Source: Clostridiales bacterium
GTDB taxonomy: Bacteria; Bacillota; Clostridia; Oscillospirales; Oscillospiraceae
Direction of reading: 5' to 3'
Assembly (NCBI GenBank): GCA_012516225.1
Contig: JAAYWX010000093.1
Span: 1 to 7,842 of the forward strand
DNA length: 7,842 nucleotides
The notes beneath the pieces were generated by a model that had not been told where the DNA came from, ran no database searches, and saw nothing but the letters and a program-made list of their open reading frames with translations. Positions 6,592 to 7,842 of this stretch are shown in pieces (within the stretch, counting starts at the first letter, position 1; each line of letters opens with the position of its first letter). The translations under genes and the position numbers were made by a program.

Positions 6592-7842
6592 ATGATGGTG
6601 GAAAATCAGCTTGAAATTATCTCACGGCAGGACAAAGAAGTTGCGGACGCAATGGCTCTTGAGCTTAAAAGGCAGCGTGACAACATAGAGCTTATAGCTT
6701 AGGAAAATATTGTAAGCGAGGCTGTTTTAGCGGCTGTCGGCAGCGCGCTTACCAACAAATACGCGGAAGGATACCCCTAAAAGCGCTATTACGGCTGCTG
6801 CCAATATGTCGATGTTGTGGAGAATATTGCTATTGAGCGTCTTAAAGCGCTTTTTGGATGCAAATATGCAAATGTCCAGCCGCACAGCGGGTCTCAAGCA
6901 AATTATGCCGTTTATCTTGCGCTTTGCAAACAGGGAGATACGGTTCTTGGAATGGATCTTGATGCGGGCGGACATTTGACCCACGGGTGCAAGGTCAAGT
7001 TTTCCGGCAAGAATTATAACATGGTTTCGTACGGAGTCAATCCCGAAACCGGACGAATAGACTATGACGAGGTTAGAGCCATCGCGCTTGAAACGAAACC
7101 TAAAATGATAATAGCGGGAGCTTCAGCCTATCCCCGCGTGCTTGAATTTGAAAAATTTTCTGCTATAGCTAAGGAATGCGGAGCATATCTTATGGTAGAT
7201 ATGGCACATATTGCGGGATTGGTAGCCGCAGGGCTGCACCCTTCACCATTTGGATATGCCGATGTTGTGACTACGACAACGCATAAAACTCTCCGCGGCC
7301 CTCGGGGAGGAGCTATAATGACAAATGACGAAGAAATAGCAAAAAAGATCAACAGCGCAATTTTCCCCGGTTGTCAGGGCGGCCCGCTTATGCACGTTAT
7401 CGCAGGGAAGGCGGTTGCTTTTGGAGAGGCACTGAAGCCGGAATTCATGGAATATCAGAAACAGCTTCACAGAAACTGCGCGGTTTTGGCGGACGAGCTT
7501 CTGAAAAGAGGCATTAACCTCGTTTCCGGAGGAACCGACAACCATCTTGTCCTTCTTGACCTCCGAGGAACCGGCATATCCGGGCGCGAACTTGAGGCAC
7601 GTCTTGATGAGGTTCACATTACCACGAACAAGAACAAAATCCCGAACGATCCGTTAAGCGCAAAGGAAACAAGCGGCCTGCGCCTCGGCACCGCTGCGGT
7701 GACGACGCGCGGATTTGTTGAGGAGGATATTGTGGAGATAGCGGAGCTTATCGTGCTTGCAATCCGTGATTTTAATGCACAGAAGGAGAATATAGACAGG
7801 CGCGTTGCCGCGCTTTGCGCAAAACATCCCCTGTACGCATAG
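6592..7842 (+). pseudogene. glyA: Serine hydroxymethyltransferase GlyA, full-length but interrupted by two in-frame stop codons
   Basis: SHMT is a PLP enzyme that interconverts serine plus tetrahydrofolate with glycine plus methylene-tetrahydrofolate, the main source of one-carbon units. From the ATG at 6592 (GGAGGG seven bases upstream) to TAG at 7840 there are 416 codons, the normal family length, all in one frame with no indel. Codon 37 is TAG (6700-6702), where the family has Ser in LIASEN. Codon 63 is TAA (6778-6780), where it has Gly in YPGKRYYGG. Codon 69 is Cys instead of Gly in the same motif. The rest looks functional: Y57, E59, Y67, HSGSQAN, GGHLTHG, VDMAHIAG (D203, H206), TTTTHKTL with the PLP lysine K232, SGGTDNH and a normal C-terminus. 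A restart at the GTG at 6817 would give 341 residues, but it lacks a ribosome binding site and loses the N-terminal active-site residues. Either a recently inactivated gene, a sequence error, or (less likely) stop readthrough. Confidence 0.85.

Noticed and set aside
6817..7842. A separate 341-residue truncated SHMT starting at the GTG at 6817
   Set aside because: It is the downstream part of the same glyA frame. The GTG has no ribosome binding site, and the piece lacks the N-terminal Tyr, Glu and Tyr residues of the active site, so I annotate one interrupted gene.
6592..7842. Genome-wide stop-codon reassignment or pyrrolysine/selenocysteine insertion as the explanation for the glyA stops
   Set aside because: Neither TAG nor TAA occurs inside the other seven genes, TAG is a normal terminator for five genes here, and the replaced residues are Ser and Gly in motifs where special amino acids are not known.

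Overview
The window looks like a chromosomal housekeeping segment from a clostridial-type Firmicute. The support is the gene order pyrH-frr-uppS-cdsA-dxr-rseP-ispG on one strand, a single-PDZ RseP of about 350 residues, strong GGAGG-type ribosome binding sites at short spacing, and sigma-A-like promoters. The genus cannot be told from the sequence. No phage, transposon, CRISPR array, tRNA or rRNA is visible.

Layout. Positions 1-5553 hold a tightly packed leftward operon, read from right to left: pyrH (UMP kinase), frr (ribosome recycling factor), uppS (undecaprenyl diphosphate synthase), cdsA (CDP-diacylglycerol synthase), dxr (DXP reductoisomerase), rseP (site-2 protease) and the first 87 codons of ispG, which runs off the left edge. 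Gaps range from a 1-base overlap (frr/uppS) to 76 bases (pyrH/frr). The 148 bases upstream of pyrH (5554-5701) hold two inverted repeats. Next comes leftward nth (endonuclease III, 5702-6337). The 254-base divergent region 6338-6591 carries one good promoter for nth and a near-consensus one for the rightward gene. That gene is glyA (serine hydroxymethyltransferase, 6592-7842); its stop codon is the last three bases of the window.

How the genes fit together. Dxr and IspG are MEP-pathway enzymes that make isoprenoid precursors. UppS polymerises these into the undecaprenyl carrier used for cell-wall synthesis. CdsA supplies CDP-diacylglycerol for phospholipids. RseP is an intramembrane protease of the envelope stress type. 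PyrH feeds pyrimidine nucleotides and Frr recycles ribosomes, so the operon joins growth functions to envelope synthesis.

The most unusual object is glyA. It has a good promoter, a perfect ribosome binding site and a full-length, frameshift-free reading frame, but two different in-frame stop codons interrupt it: TAG at codon 37 and TAA at codon 63. They replace the serine of the ASEN motif and the glycine of the YPGKRYYGG motif. A third near-invariant position (codon 69) is Gly to Cys. This is most simply a recently inactivated gene or a sequence/assembly error. Recoding is less likely because all the other genes are free of internal stops, but the case deserves a check. I see no convincing new multi-gene system here.
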